Positions 42,558-50,944 of a DNA stretch of 64,000 nt are shown here, piece by piece. Below the pieces are notes generated by a model. That model ran no database searches. It worked only from the letters and a program-made list of their open reading frames with translations, and was not told the DNA's origin. The position numbers and the translations under genes are program-made. Each line of letters starts with the position of its first letter. Within the stretch, counting starts at the first letter, position 1. Source of the DNA: Actinacidiphila glaucinigra (lineage in GTDB: Bacteria; Actinomycetota; Actinomycetes; Streptomycetales; Streptomycetaceae); the NCBI RefSeq assembly GCF_900188405.1, contig NZ_FZOF01000001.1:744001-808000 (forward strand). The letters are read 5' to 3'.

Positions 42558-42625
42558 GGCGGCGCTGCTTCCTTCGTCGGGGGGTGTACGGCCCGAGGGT
42601 ATCCGGCGGCTCGTAGAGTGCAGAC

Positions 42626-43726
42626 ATGGCTGATCGCGAGGCGCCGCAGGCACTGCACGTCAAGGGCCGCATCCTGGCCGGGCCGCAGGACGTACGGGAC
42701 GAGCTCTGGGTGGTCGGCGGGCGCGTCACCTACGAGCGCCCCGCCGGTCCGCGAGACCTCACCACCGTCGAGGGCTGGGTCCTGCCGGGCCTGGTCGACG
42801 CCCACTGCCACGTCGGCCTCGACCACCACGGCCCCGTCGACGCGGACACCTCCGAGAAGCAGGCGCTCACCGACCGCGACGCGGGCACCCTGCTGCTGCG
42901 CGACGCCGGTTCCCCCTCCGACACCCGCTGGATCGACGACCGCGAGGACCTGCCGCGGATCATCCGGGCCGGCCGGCACATCGCCCGTACCCGCCGCTAC
43001 ATCCGCAACTACGCCTGGGAGATCGAGCCCGAGGACCTGGTCGCCTACGTCCGGCGGGAGGCCCGGCGCGGGGACGGCTGGGTCAAGCTGGTCGGGGACT
43101 GGATCGACCGCGACGCCGGCGACCTCACCGCCTGCTGGCCGCGCGGTGCCGTCGAGGCCGCCATCGCCGCCGCCCACGAGGAGGGCGCCCGCGTCACCGC
43201 CCACTGCTTCGCCGAGGACTCCCTGCGGGACCTGGTCGAGGCGGGCATCGACTGCGTCGAGCACGCCACCGGGCTCACCGAGGACACCATCCCGCTCTTC
43301 GCCGCGCACGGGGTGGCCATCGTCCCCACCCTGGTCAACATCGCGACCTTCCCGGAACTCGCGGACGGCGGCCAGGCCAGGTTCCCGCGCTGGGCGGACC
43401 ACATGCGCCGGCTCCACGCCCGCCGCTACGACACCGTCCGCGCGGCCCACGACGCCGGCATCCGGATCTTCACCGGCACCGACGCCGGCGGCTCCCTCGC
43501 CCACGGGCTCGTCGCCGCGGAGGTCGCCGAACTGGTCACCGCCGGTCTGCCCGCCCTCGACGCGCTCTCCGCCGCCACCTGGTCGGCCCGCGAGTGGCTC
43601 GGCCGCGACGGCCTCACCGAGGGGGCCTCCGCCGATCTGGTCGTCTATCCGGAGGACCCCCGGGCCGACGTCCGCGTCCTGACCGCGCCCCGGCGCATCG
43701 TGCTGCGCGGCCGCGTGGTGGGGTGA
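42626..43726 (+). CDS. amidohydrolase-family protein
   Basis: A 366-residue metal-dependent hydrolase of the imidazolonepropionase/prolidase-like branch. The metal site is seen as LVDAHCHVGLD, the Lys in GWVKLVGDW, VTAHCFAE, CVEHATG and the catalytic Asp in FTGTDAGGS. No signal peptide. The substrate is unknown. It is divergent from the aminotransferase; the two share a 68-base promoter gap and may be co-regulated. Confidence 0.85.
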   Translation: MADREAPQALHVKGRILAGPQDVRDELWVVGGRVTYERPAGPRDLTTVEGWVLPGLVDAHCHVGLDHHGPVDADTSEKQALTDRDAGTLLLRDAGSPSDTRWIDDREDLPRIIRAGRHIARTRRYIRNYAWEIEPEDLVAYVRREARRGDGWVKLVGDWIDRDAGDLTACWPRGAVEAAIAAAHEEGARVTAHCFAEDSLRDLVEAGIDCVEHATGLTEDTIPLFAAHGVAIVPTLVNIATFPELADGGQARFPRWADHMRRLHARRYDTVRAAHDAGIRIFTGTDAGGSLAHGLVAAEVAELVTAGLPALDALSAATWSAREWLGRDGLTEGASADLVVYPEDPRADVRVLTAPRRIVLRGRVVG

Positions 43727-43894
43727 CCCGGCGGACACCGCGGAGCCACGGTAGCGGTGCGCCGCCGGCGGTGCGCCCGGAATGATCCCGGAGCACCGAT
43801 TCGGGTGATCCTGTACGGGAACAGTCGATCCGTCCCTTTCCTTCGTGCTGCGATCGGTGCAGCCGGCCGACACCGCAACGGGACGGGGAGCACC

Positions 43895-45013
43895 ATGACC
43901 AGGCAGGGACCGCAGAAGTACCCGGGCGCCTCGCGAAGGTACTGGTACCAGGACGACTACGGCGGCGACGCGATGGAGGTCAACGCCCTCGTCCTGCACA
44001 CCACCGAGGGCCGCAGCGTGCCGACGTACGGGGGCGGCGGCAGCGCGCCCAACCTGACGGCGAAACCGGACTTCGAGGACGAGAAGCTGGTCTGGTACCA
44101 GCACTTCGACATCGACATCTCCTCGCGCGCCCTGGTCAACCGGCCCGGCGGGGTGGAGACCAACACCCTCAACGTGTGCCAGGTGGAGCTGGTGGGCACC
44201 TGCGATCCCGAGCGGCACGAGGACTGGGGCGCCGCCAACCGGCACATCTACTGGCCCAAGGCCCCCCAGTGGGCGCTGCGCGAACTCGCCGAGTTCCTCG
44301 CCTGGATGCACACCCACCACGGCGTGCCCCTGAAGGGGCCGAAGCTCTGGCTGCCCTACCCCCGCTCGTACGGGAACGCGGGCGGCCAGCGGATGACCGG
44401 ACGGGAGTGGAACGCCTTCCGCGGGGTCTGCGGCCACCAGCACGTGCCCGAGAACTGCGTGCACCCCGACACCCCGGTGCTCCGCGCCGACCTGAGCTGG
44501 GCGCGGGCGGCCGAACTGGCCGTCGGGGACGAGATCGCCTGCTTCGACGAGGAGGACGCCGAGGCCGCCGAGGGTGCCGGGGCCGGGCGGGGGCGACGCC
44601 GGCTGTGCCGCGGGGTGGTCACCCGCAACGACCCCGCGCGCAAGGACGCGTACCGGGTGACGACGGCTCGGGGCGAGGTCGTCGCGACGGCCGACCATCC
44701 GTGGCTGGTGCGGCTGCCGCACGGCGACGTGTGGGTCGCCAGCCGTGAACTGACCCCGTTCAAGCACCGGATCGTCGCCCTCGCCGACCGGCAGGGCGCC
44801 CCCGCGGGCGCCTGGGAGGGCGCCGTCGTCGCCGAGGTCACCGGCGAGGCGGAGGTGCTCGCCGTCGAGCCCCTGGGGGAGCAGCCGATCGCCTCGCTGT
44901 CGACCTCGACCCGTACCTACGTGGCCCGCGGGCTGCTGTGCCACAACTCCCACGGGGACCCCGGGGCGCTCGACTTCGCCAAGCTGCTCGAATACGCACG
45001 ATCGCAGGTGTGA
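43895..45013 (+). CDS. N-acetylmuramoyl-L-alanine amidase (Amidase_2/PGRP type) interrupted by a mini-intein
   Basis: The precursor is 372 residues. Residues 1-187 and 352-372 are a zinc amidase that cleaves peptidoglycan between MurNAc and L-Ala: first zinc His35 in ALVLHTTEGR, second His181 in VCGHQHVPEN, and the third ligand, probably Asp355, in SHGDPG. Between them residues 188-351 are an intein. Spliced, the junction reads HVPEN-SHGDPG, a continuous Amidase_2 active-site end, and the mature enzyme is 208 residues. There is no signal peptide, so it looks like a phage-type endolysin or an intracellular enzyme rather than a secreted autolysin. ATG at 43895 after GGGGAG. Without splicing the zinc site would be broken. 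Confidence 0.88.
   Translation: MTRQGPQKYPGASRRYWYQDDYGGDAMEVNALVLHTTEGRSVPTYGGGGSAPNLTAKPDFEDEKLVWYQHFDIDISSRALVNRPGGVETNTLNVCQVELVGTCDPERHEDWGAANRHIYWPKAPQWALRELAEFLAWMHTHHGVPLKGPKLWLPYPRSYGNAGGQRMTGREWNAFRGVCGHQHVPENCVHPDTPVLRADLSWARAAELAVGDEIACFDEEDAEAAEGAGAGRGRRRLCRGVVTRNDPARKDAYRVTTARGEVVATADHPWLVRLPHGDVWVASRELTPFKHRIVALADRQGAPAGAWEGAVVAEVTGEAEVLAVEPLGEQPIASLSTSTRTYVARGLLCHNSHGDPGALDFAKLLEYARSQV
44456..44947 (+). other. mini-intein (HINT domain, 164 residues, no homing endonuclease)
   Basis: Block A begins with the nucleophile Cys1 (CVHPDTPVLRADLSWARA, then LAVGDEIACF). Block B has the Thr-x-x-His motif in VVATADHPWLV. Blocks F and G are present as ASLSTSTRTYVARGLLCHN, ending in the His-Asn pair, and the +1 residue is Ser. 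All residues of standard class 1 splicing are therefore kept. The length leaves no room for a LAGLIDADG domain; only an acidic/Gly-rich loop (residues about 31-49) is extra. The insertion lies between the second and third zinc ligands of the amidase. Confidence 0.9.
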
Positions 45014-45069
45014 CGCACGGGAACGCGTGTGCCGCAGGTTTCGAATACGGGGACGAAAACCACCCTTTG

Positions 45070-45104
45070 GAGTGAACCGGGCCCAGGCGGGTGCCGGTTC
45101 ACTC
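45070..45104 (+). terminator. terminator of the intein-containing amidase gene
   Basis: GAGTGAACCGG (45070-45080) and its perfect complement CCGGTTCACTC (45094-45104) enclose a 13-base loop, 56 bases after the stop codon. Confidence 0.7.
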
Positions 45105-45205
45105 TCCGTACGTAAATCATTACGGGGTCGAGGTCGCCCCGGCGAGCGCGCTGTCCCCTTCAGCGGCGCCGCGGCGACTCCATGACCATTTGGGGGTTTT
45201 CCACT

Positions 45206-46294
45206 GTGTCCAGCTCTCCCTTCAGCATGCCCGCGCGCCGTCCCGCCGCCGCGCTGGGGGCCGCCGTCGCGCTGGCGGCGGGCGCCCTCGCGCTGGGGCC
45301 CGCGACCCCGGCCGCCGCGACCGGGGGGACCCACGGCTCGTCCGGCAAGGCCGGCGCGGTCGTCCTGCGGACCGGCCTGGACGTCTCGTTGCTCCGCAAG
45401 TCCGTCGACGTGCCGCTGAACCTGACGCTCAACGAGGTCCACGCACCGGCGAGCGCCGACGAGACCGCGCTGACCGCCACCCTCGACGGGGTCGACCGCG
45501 GCAGGCCGTTCAGCGTCCTGCGTGCCGAAGTCGCCACCGCCCGGGCCACCGCCGACCGCCGCAAGGCGGAGGGCTACGCCAAGCTCGTCAAGGCGCGCGT
45601 CAACCTGCCCGGACTGCCGTTCCTCGGGCTCGTCAAGGCCGACCTGATCTCCGCGCGCGCCACGTGCGTGGCCGGCCGCAAGCCGGTCGCCGACGTCGAG
45701 ATGCCCGGCCATGTCGTCGTCCTCGGCAAGCGCGTCGCCGTCTCGGCCGGCGGCACGACCCTGGTGAAGGTGCCCGGCGTGGGCGAGGTCCGCCTCGACC
45801 TCGCCAAGAAGACCGTCACCTCGCGCAGCGCCGCCGCCACCGCACTGGAACTGTCGGTCGAGGTGAACCCGCTCAAGCTCGGCGTCGCCGAGGTGAGCGG
45901 CACCGTCACCCTGGCCGGGGCCACCTGTGAGACGCCCCGCCGCGGCGGGCACGGCGGCGGTGGCGGACACCACGGTGGCGGTGGCAACGGCGGTGGTGAC
46001 AACGGTGGCGACGGCGGCGAGGAGTCCGGCGGCGGCGAGGAGCCGCAGACCGGAGGCGGGTCCGAGCAGCCCTCGCAGTCCGCGGAGCCCACGCCGTCGG
46101 CCGGGCCCTCCGAGTCCGCGCGCGCCGACCAGTCCCCGCAGGCCGCGCCCGCGGCGACCGGCGACCTCGCCGAGACCGGCAGCAGCTCCATGACCCCGTA
46201 CCTCGCGGGCGGTTCGGTGCTGCTGTTCGCCGCCGGATTCCTCGTGATCCGCAAGACCCGCCGCAAGCCGGCGGCCGAGAGCGCCCGGGACTGA
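45206..46294 (+). CDS. cell-wall-anchored secreted protein with LAETG sortase motif
   Basis: About 362 residues. A signal peptide (residues about 1-40, ending PAAAT) precedes a beta-rich domain of about 200 residues with one Cys pair (ISARATCVAGRK and AGATCETPRR). A long Gly/His/Ser/Pro-rich spacer (GGHGGGGGHHGGGGNGGG) follows, then LAETG, a hydrophobic segment and a KTRRKP tail. LAxTG is the signal for class E sortases of Streptomyces, so the protein is probably linked to peptidoglycan on the cell surface. I prefer the GTG at 45206 with GGGGG nine bases ahead; ATG 45182 in the same frame is the alternative. Function of the domain is unknown. Confidence 0.83.
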   Translation: MSSSPFSMPARRPAAALGAAVALAAGALALGPATPAAATGGTHGSSGKAGAVVLRTGLDVSLLRKSVDVPLNLTLNEVHAPASADETALTATLDGVDRGRPFSVLRAEVATARATADRRKAEGYAKLVKARVNLPGLPFLGLVKADLISARATCVAGRKPVADVEMPGHVVVLGKRVAVSAGGTTLVKVPGVGEVRLDLAKKTVTSRSAAATALELSVEVNPLKLGVAEVSGTVTLAGATCETPRRGGHGGGGGHHGGGGNGGGDNGGDGGEESGGGEEPQTGGGSEQPSQSAEPTPSAGPSESARADQSPQAAPAATGDLAETGSSSMTPYLAGGSVLLFAAGFLVIRKTRRKPAAESARD

Positions 46295-46340
46295 CGACCC
46301 CGGGTCGACCCCGGGGGGCGGACCAGGGGTGAGGGGGGAT

Positions 46341-46376
46341 GTGGAGGGCGGCTGAGTGTCCGGAGCCGCCCTCCAC
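46341..46376 (+). terminator. terminator of the LAETG gene
   Basis: GTGGAGGGCGGCT (46341-46353) pairs perfectly with AGCCGCCCTCCAC (46364-46376) around a 10-base loop. Confidence 0.8.
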
Positions 46377-46422
46377 GTGTTCTCCGCTCCCGCCCCTCGC
46401 GCCTGTCCGCAGGCGTCTGAAA

Positions 46423-46442
46423 AGGGTACTTTCCACTACCCT
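46423..46442. promoter_or_regulatory. dyad upstream of the kinase gene
   Basis: AGGGTA and TACCCT flank CTTTCCAC in an otherwise GC-rich gap, 47 bases before the kinase start. It could be an operator; no -35/-10 pair is certain. Confidence 0.35.
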
Positions 46443-46488
46443 GTTGGGAGTGTTCGCGTGCCCGTCGCGGACAGGGCCGGGGGGTCGC

Positions 46489-49236
46489 ATGTTCGGGGGA
46501 CGGTACGAGTTGCGGGCGCTGCTCGGCTCCGGCGGCATGGCGCGGGTCCACCTCGCGTACGACACCCGGCTCGGCCGGACCGTGGCCGTCAAGACGCTCC
46601 TGCCCGAGCTGGCCCGCGACCCCGAGGCGCGGCGCCGCTTCGCCCGCGAGGCCCGGGCCGCGGCCGCGCTGAACCACCCCGGCATCGTCACCGTCCACGA
46701 CCAGGACGAGGTGACCACGGACGACGCGGTCGTGCCGTACCTGGTGATGGAGCACATCGAGGGTCGCACCCTCGCCGAACTCGCCCGCGAACAGGCCCCG
46801 ATGGAGATCGAGCGGGCCGTCCGCACCACCTGCGAGATCCTGGACGCACTCGCCCACGCCCACGCCCGCGGCCTCGTCCACCGCGACGTGAAGCCCTCCA
46901 ACGTCCTGATCACCACCGGGGGCGCGGTCAAGGTCGCCGACTTCGGCATCGCCCGGGTCGTCCACTCGCTGTCCCGCATCACCGGCACCGGCTCCGCCAT
47001 CGGCACCCCCGGCTACATGGCCCCCGAGCAGTGCGCCGGTGACTCAGTCGACGCCCGCAGCGACGTGTACGCGGTCGCCTGCATGCTCACCGAACTCCTC
47101 ACCGGCACCGTCCCCTTCGCCGGGGCCACCCCGCTGTCGGTGATGTACGCCCACGTCCACCAGACGCCGGTGGCGCCCTCCGCGCGCAATCCGCTGGTGC
47201 CGCCCGAACTCGACGCGATCGTGCTCGGCGCGCTGTCGAAGAACCCGGCGCTGCGCCCACGCAGCGCGGCGGAGATGCGGAACGCCCTCAGCGGCTGGCT
47301 GGCCTCGCGGACCCCTCCCACGGGCCCGCCCGCCCTGCCCCCGCCGCCCGCGCGACCCCCCGCCGTACCCCACCCCGCGTACAACCCGCCCTCGTTCGGC
47401 CCGCCGTCCTACCCCACCCGGCCCGCCTGGGACACCCCCGTCCCGGGGCCCCGGCGGCGCCGCCGGGGCGTGGTGGCCGCGGTGACCGCGGCCGTCGTGG
47501 CCCTCCTGGTCACCGTGACGGTCCTCGTGGACCCCTTCGGCGACGACCCGAAGAAGCCCGTCACCCGCACCGCCCAGGACCTGATCGCCGCCCGCAGGCC
47601 CACCGGCGGCTACAACGGCGCCCTCACCGGCGCCGTCAACCCGTCGACCGCCAGGGGCGGCACCCTCAGGCTCATCTCCGCCTACACCCCCGACTCCCTC
47701 GACCCGGCCCGCACCTACTCCCCGATCGTGTGGAACCTCGGCCGCCTCTACCTGCGCAAACTCGTCGACTTCGCCCCGCAGCCCGGCGCCGCGGGCACCC
47801 GCCTCGCGCCCGACCTCGCCACCAGCACCGGCAGCATCTCCGACGGCGGCCGCACCTACACGTACACCCTCAAGGAGGGCGTCACCTTCGAGGACGGCGC
47901 GCCGATCACCTCCCGGGACGTCAAGTACGGCATCGAGCGCACCTTCGCCAGGGACCTCTACCCCGGCGGCCCCACCCACCTGCGCGACCTGCTCGACCAG
48001 GGGCAGGACTACCCCGGCCCCTACAAGGACACCGACCCCGACGGGCTCGGCCTGAAGAGCGTCGAGACCCCCGACGCCCGCACGATCGTCTTCCACCTCG
48101 ACGCACCCTTCGCGGACTTCCCACACGTCCTGGCGCTGCCCATGTCCTCGCCCGTCCCGAAGGCGAAGGACACCAAGGAGCGCTACCAGGACCAGCCGGT
48201 CGCCAGCGGCCCGTACCGCATCGCCTCCTACGACGCCGCCGCCGGGCTGCGCCTGGTGCGCAACGACAAGTGGGACCCGGCGACCGACGCGATACGCACC
48301 GCCCTGCCCGACGAGGTGGAGCTCACCTTCGCCGCGGACGCGGCCGCCGTGGACACCGCCCTGACGAACGGCACCGCCGACCTCGACCTCGCCCAGACCG
48401 GTCTCCAGGAGGCCACCCGGACCCGGGTCCTCGCCGACGACTCGCTCAAGTCCCGCGTGGACCTGGTGCAGACCGGCGCCGTCCGCTACTTCTCCCTGCA
48501 GACCGCCGTCGCGCCCCTGGACGACTACCGCTGCCGCTGGGCCGTCCAGTACGCCACCGACCGCAGCCTGCTGCGCAACGCCCTGGGCGGCGAGGACGCG
48601 GGCGACGTCGCCGGCGGCATGCTCCCGCCGACCATCGGCGGCCACGACCGGCACCTCGACACCTACGGCACGGTGAGCGGCGGCTCCTACCCCGAACAGG
48701 CGCGGCGCTTCCTCGGCGAATGCGGTCGCGCCAAGGGGTTCAGCACGGTCGTCGCCGTCTCCGGCAGTGACCCGGCCGCCCGCAAGGTCGCGCAGTCCCT
48801 GGCCGGCCAGCTCGCCGAAGTGGGCATCAAGGCGACCGTGCAGACCCCCGACGCGGCCGACTTCTACGCCGCCCTCACCGACCAGCAGCAGATCAAGGAC
48901 AAGGGCTGGGGCATCGTCCTGACCACCTGGCAGTCCGACTGGCCCTCCCCGGCCGGATTCCTGCGCCCGCTGCTGCTGCCGGACAGCCCCAGCAACTACG
49001 CGGGCCTGGACGACCGGGAGATCAACTCCCTGATGAACGAGGCCGACTCCGAGACCGCCCGCAACGCCGCCGACAACCTCTGGCGCACCGTCGACTCCAC
49101 CGCCCAGGACCGCGGCACACTGCTGCCCTTCCTCTACGACCGCCGCCTCAACTACCGCTCCGACCGCCTGACCAACGCCTACGTCCACCCGGCCCTGGGC
49201 GGCCTCGACATCCAGGCCCTGGGCGTCAAGGGCTGA
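46489..49236 (+). CDS. receptor-like Ser/Thr protein kinase fused to an extracellular ABC-type peptide-binding domain (SBP_bac_5)
   Basis: A 915-residue membrane protein. Residues about 5-270 are a Hanks-type kinase: GSGGMARV glycine loop, Lys35 in VAVKTLLPE, HRDVKPSNVL (Asp133), DFGIARV (151-157) and GTPGYMAPEQ. A Pro-rich juxtamembrane region (about 275-321), basic RRRRR and one membrane segment (about 327-347) follow. Residues about 390-915 are outside and match family 5 oligopeptide/nickel-binding proteins: GTLRLISAYTPDSLDPARTY, YTYTLKEGVTFEDGAPITSRDVKYGIER, PVASGPYRIASYDAAAGLRLVRNDKWD, FLYDRRLNY. The layout suggests a kinase gated by an external peptide. The ATG at 46489 follows GGGGGG. 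Confidence 0.88.
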   Translation: MFGGRYELRALLGSGGMARVHLAYDTRLGRTVAVKTLLPELARDPEARRRFAREARAAAALNHPGIVTVHDQDEVTTDDAVVPYLVMEHIEGRTLAELAREQAPMEIERAVRTTCEILDALAHAHARGLVHRDVKPSNVLITTGGAVKVADFGIARVVHSLSRITGTGSAIGTPGYMAPEQCAGDSVDARSDVYAVACMLTELLTGTVPFAGATPLSVMYAHVHQTPVAPSARNPLVPPELDAIVLGALSKNPALRPRSAAEMRNALSGWLASRTPPTGPPALPPPPARPPAVPHPAYNPPSFGPPSYPTRPAWDTPVPGPRRRRRGVVAAVTAAVVALLVTVTVLVDPFGDDPKKPVTRTAQDLIAARRPTGGYNGALTGAVNPSTARGGTLRLISAYTPDSLDPARTYSPIVWNLGRLYLRKLVDFAPQPGAAGTRLAPDLATSTGSISDGGRTYTYTLKEGVTFEDGAPITSRDVKYGIERTFARDLYPGGPTHLRDLLDQGQDYPGPYKDTDPDGLGLKSVETPDARTIVFHLDAPFADFPHVLALPMSSPVPKAKDTKERYQDQPVASGPYRIASYDAAAGLRLVRNDKWDPATDAIRTALPDEVELTFAADAAAVDTALTNGTADLDLAQTGLQEATRTRVLADDSLKSRVDLVQTGAVRYFSLQTAVAPLDDYRCRWAVQYATDRSLLRNALGGEDAGDVAGGMLPPTIGGHDRHLDTYGTVSGGSYPEQARRFLGECGRAKGFSTVVAVSGSDPAARKVAQSLAGQLAEVGIKATVQTPDAADFYAALTDQQQIKDKGWGIVLTTWQSDWPSPAGFLRPLLLPDSPSNYAGLDDREINSLMNEADSETARNAADNLWRTVDSTAQDRGTLLPFLYDRRLNYRSDRLTNAYVHPALGGLDIQALGVKG

Positions 49237-49264
49237 GCCCGGCGCCGCTGCCCGGGGGAGTCCG

Positions 49265-50944
49265 TCAGCGCACGTCGACGTAGTCCGTGACCCTGGCACT
49301 CCTCAGGAAGCGGGGTCCGGTCTGCCGGTCGAACGCGACCGCCCAGGTGCCGTCCTTGACGGCGTTCAGCACGACGTCGCGGATCCGGCCGTGCGAGTCG
49401 GTGCTCAGGTCGGTGACGAAGCGGTACGAGGATGCCCCCCGCGCCCGGAAGTACAGCGCGGGGGACTCGCCGGCGAGCGGCTTCCAGACGCCGCCCGGCT
49501 TGTACTGAAGGGTGCCGCTGAAATGGAGGCGGCCGTTCTTGCGGACCGGTTCCGGGGAGACGTTGAACCCGGTGATCCGCGTGGCGTAGCGACGGAGGTG
49601 GACCGGCTTGGTGGTGCTGCCCGCGAGGTCGGGGTTCCCGGCGAAGCGGGCCCGCCAGTACGCGTCGGGCGGCGCGGTGAACTTCGTGGCGAACTCCTCC
49701 TGGATGTTCGCCTTGTTGTGGCGGATCCGCAGGGGGAGGGTGGCCGCGCTCTTCCAGCCGGCCTTGCCGTCCTTGGAGTACTCGATGGTGACCGTGGGCT
49801 TCGCGGGCCAGTGGGCGCGGGGGTCGCCGTAGTAGATCTGCCCCGAGACGCTCAGCCGGGAGTCGTCACCGAGCGCGGCCCACAGGTCGAGGTGGGTGGT
49901 GTAGGCCACGTGGAGGCTGAACGGCTGGGTGGCGGATCGCAGGAACGGGGTGCCCCCGAGGAGGAGTTCGCCGGTGGGCGCGGGATTGTCCGTGGGGACG
50001 CGGAGCGTGTAGAGGCCCTGTTCGTCCGTGGTGGTCTGGGCCGCGAGGAACGTCGTCCGGCCGTCGGCGTCGAGGCCGAGGAGCGACAGGGGTGCGCCGG
50101 CCAGGGGCTGCCAGCCGCCGGCGGTCTGGATCTCGGCACGGCCGGTGACCGTGCCGGTCGCCCCCTGCCGCAGGTCGAGGGCGTGCGTGCTCGCCGTGAA
50201 CCGGGTCGGGGCCGCCACGGCGGTCACCTGGCGGGCCTCGCGGGTCCCCAGGGTGACGGCACCGGGATGGGCCGCGGTGGCGACCGGCCATGCCGTGAGG
50301 TCGTCGGAGGACCAGGTGGGGACGAAGGAGGTGGTGAAGCGGCCGTCCGCGCCGGTCGTCGCGACGCGCCGTCCGTGCCGGCCGTCGACCGACACCGGGA
50401 CGTCGCCCGCCGGGACGGCGGTGTCGGGGGTCCGCGGGTCCTCGGCGAGCACGGTGCCGCTCAGGGTGACCCGCTGGTGGAGGTAGTCGGGCGCGGCCGG
50501 GGTGACGGTGAACTCCGAGACGGCGAGGACGGTCCGGTACTCCAGCTTCAGGGGCGACACGGCGCCGGTGACCGTGGCACGGGAGGAGTCCTCGAGGTCG
50601 ACGGTGACGCGGTAGTCGCCCAGTTCCGCGAGGTGCACCGGCGCCCGCCACACACCTGACCGGCCGTCCTCGCCGTACTGCTGGGTGAAGTCGGCGGTCG
50701 ATCCTGCCTCCGGCGCGCCGTCCTGGGCGTCGACCCGGGTGAAGTGCGCGGTGATGCGGGTGATCGGGTGGTCGGAGTGCGCGGTGACGGAGACCGTGCC
50801 GGGGTGGTCGTACGTGGTCGCCGCGGTGTCCAGGACGGGTCCGGAGTCCGCGGTGCCGTCGGCCGTGGCGACCGCCGAGCCGGTGAGCATCGAGGCGGCC
50901 AGCGCGGTGGCGGTGGCGGCGGAGAGCAGGGTGATGCGTCGCAC
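49265..50944 (-). CDS. secreted protein with repeated Ig-like/beta-sandwich domains
   Basis: A 559-residue exported protein from GTG 50944, preceded by GGGGGGA; an upstream in-frame GTG at 50968 is less likely. The signal peptide (RRITLLSAATATALAASMLTG) ends near AVATA. The rest is made of beta-sandwich modules about 90-110 residues long, with repeating marks such as YDHPGTVSVTAHS, HQRVTLSGTV, GRRVATTGADGRFTTSF, GQPLAG-like and DGRTTFLAAQTTTDEQGLYTL, and KNGRLHFSGTLQYKPGGVWKPL. There is no anchor motif or catalytic site, so it is probably free or loosely bound. Function is unknown. It is convergent with the kinase gene, 28 bases apart. Confidence 0.78.
   Translation of the reverse strand: MRRITLLSAATATALAASMLTGSAVATADGTADSGPVLDTAATTYDHPGTVSVTAHSDHPITRITAHFTRVDAQDGAPEAGSTADFTQQYGEDGRSGVWRAPVHLAELGDYRVTVDLEDSSRATVTGAVSPLKLEYRTVLAVSEFTVTPAAPDYLHQRVTLSGTVLAEDPRTPDTAVPAGDVPVSVDGRHGRRVATTGADGRFTTSFVPTWSSDDLTAWPVATAAHPGAVTLGTREARQVTAVAAPTRFTASTHALDLRQGATGTVTGRAEIQTAGGWQPLAGAPLSLLGLDADGRTTFLAAQTTTDEQGLYTLRVPTDNPAPTGELLLGGTPFLRSATQPFSLHVAYTTHLDLWAALGDDSRLSVSGQIYYGDPRAHWPAKPTVTIEYSKDGKAGWKSAATLPLRIRHNKANIQEEFATKFTAPPDAYWRARFAGNPDLAGSTTKPVHLRRYATRITGFNVSPEPVRKNGRLHFSGTLQYKPGGVWKPLAGESPALYFRARGASSYRFVTDLSTDSHGRIRDVVLNAVKDGTWAVAFDRQTGPRFLRSARVTDYVDVR

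Noticed and set aside
38000..43726. Treating the aminotransferase and amidohydrolase as part of the ectoine pathway
   Set aside because: A strong terminator and separate promoter region divide them from ectABCD, and no ectoine step requires them; ectoine breakdown genes (doeA/doeB) have different signatures.
43895..45013. Reading the HINT region as a polymorphic toxin pre-domain
   Set aside because: In such toxins HINT is followed by a toxin domain. Here the 21 residues after it complete the amidase active site, so an intein explains the data better.
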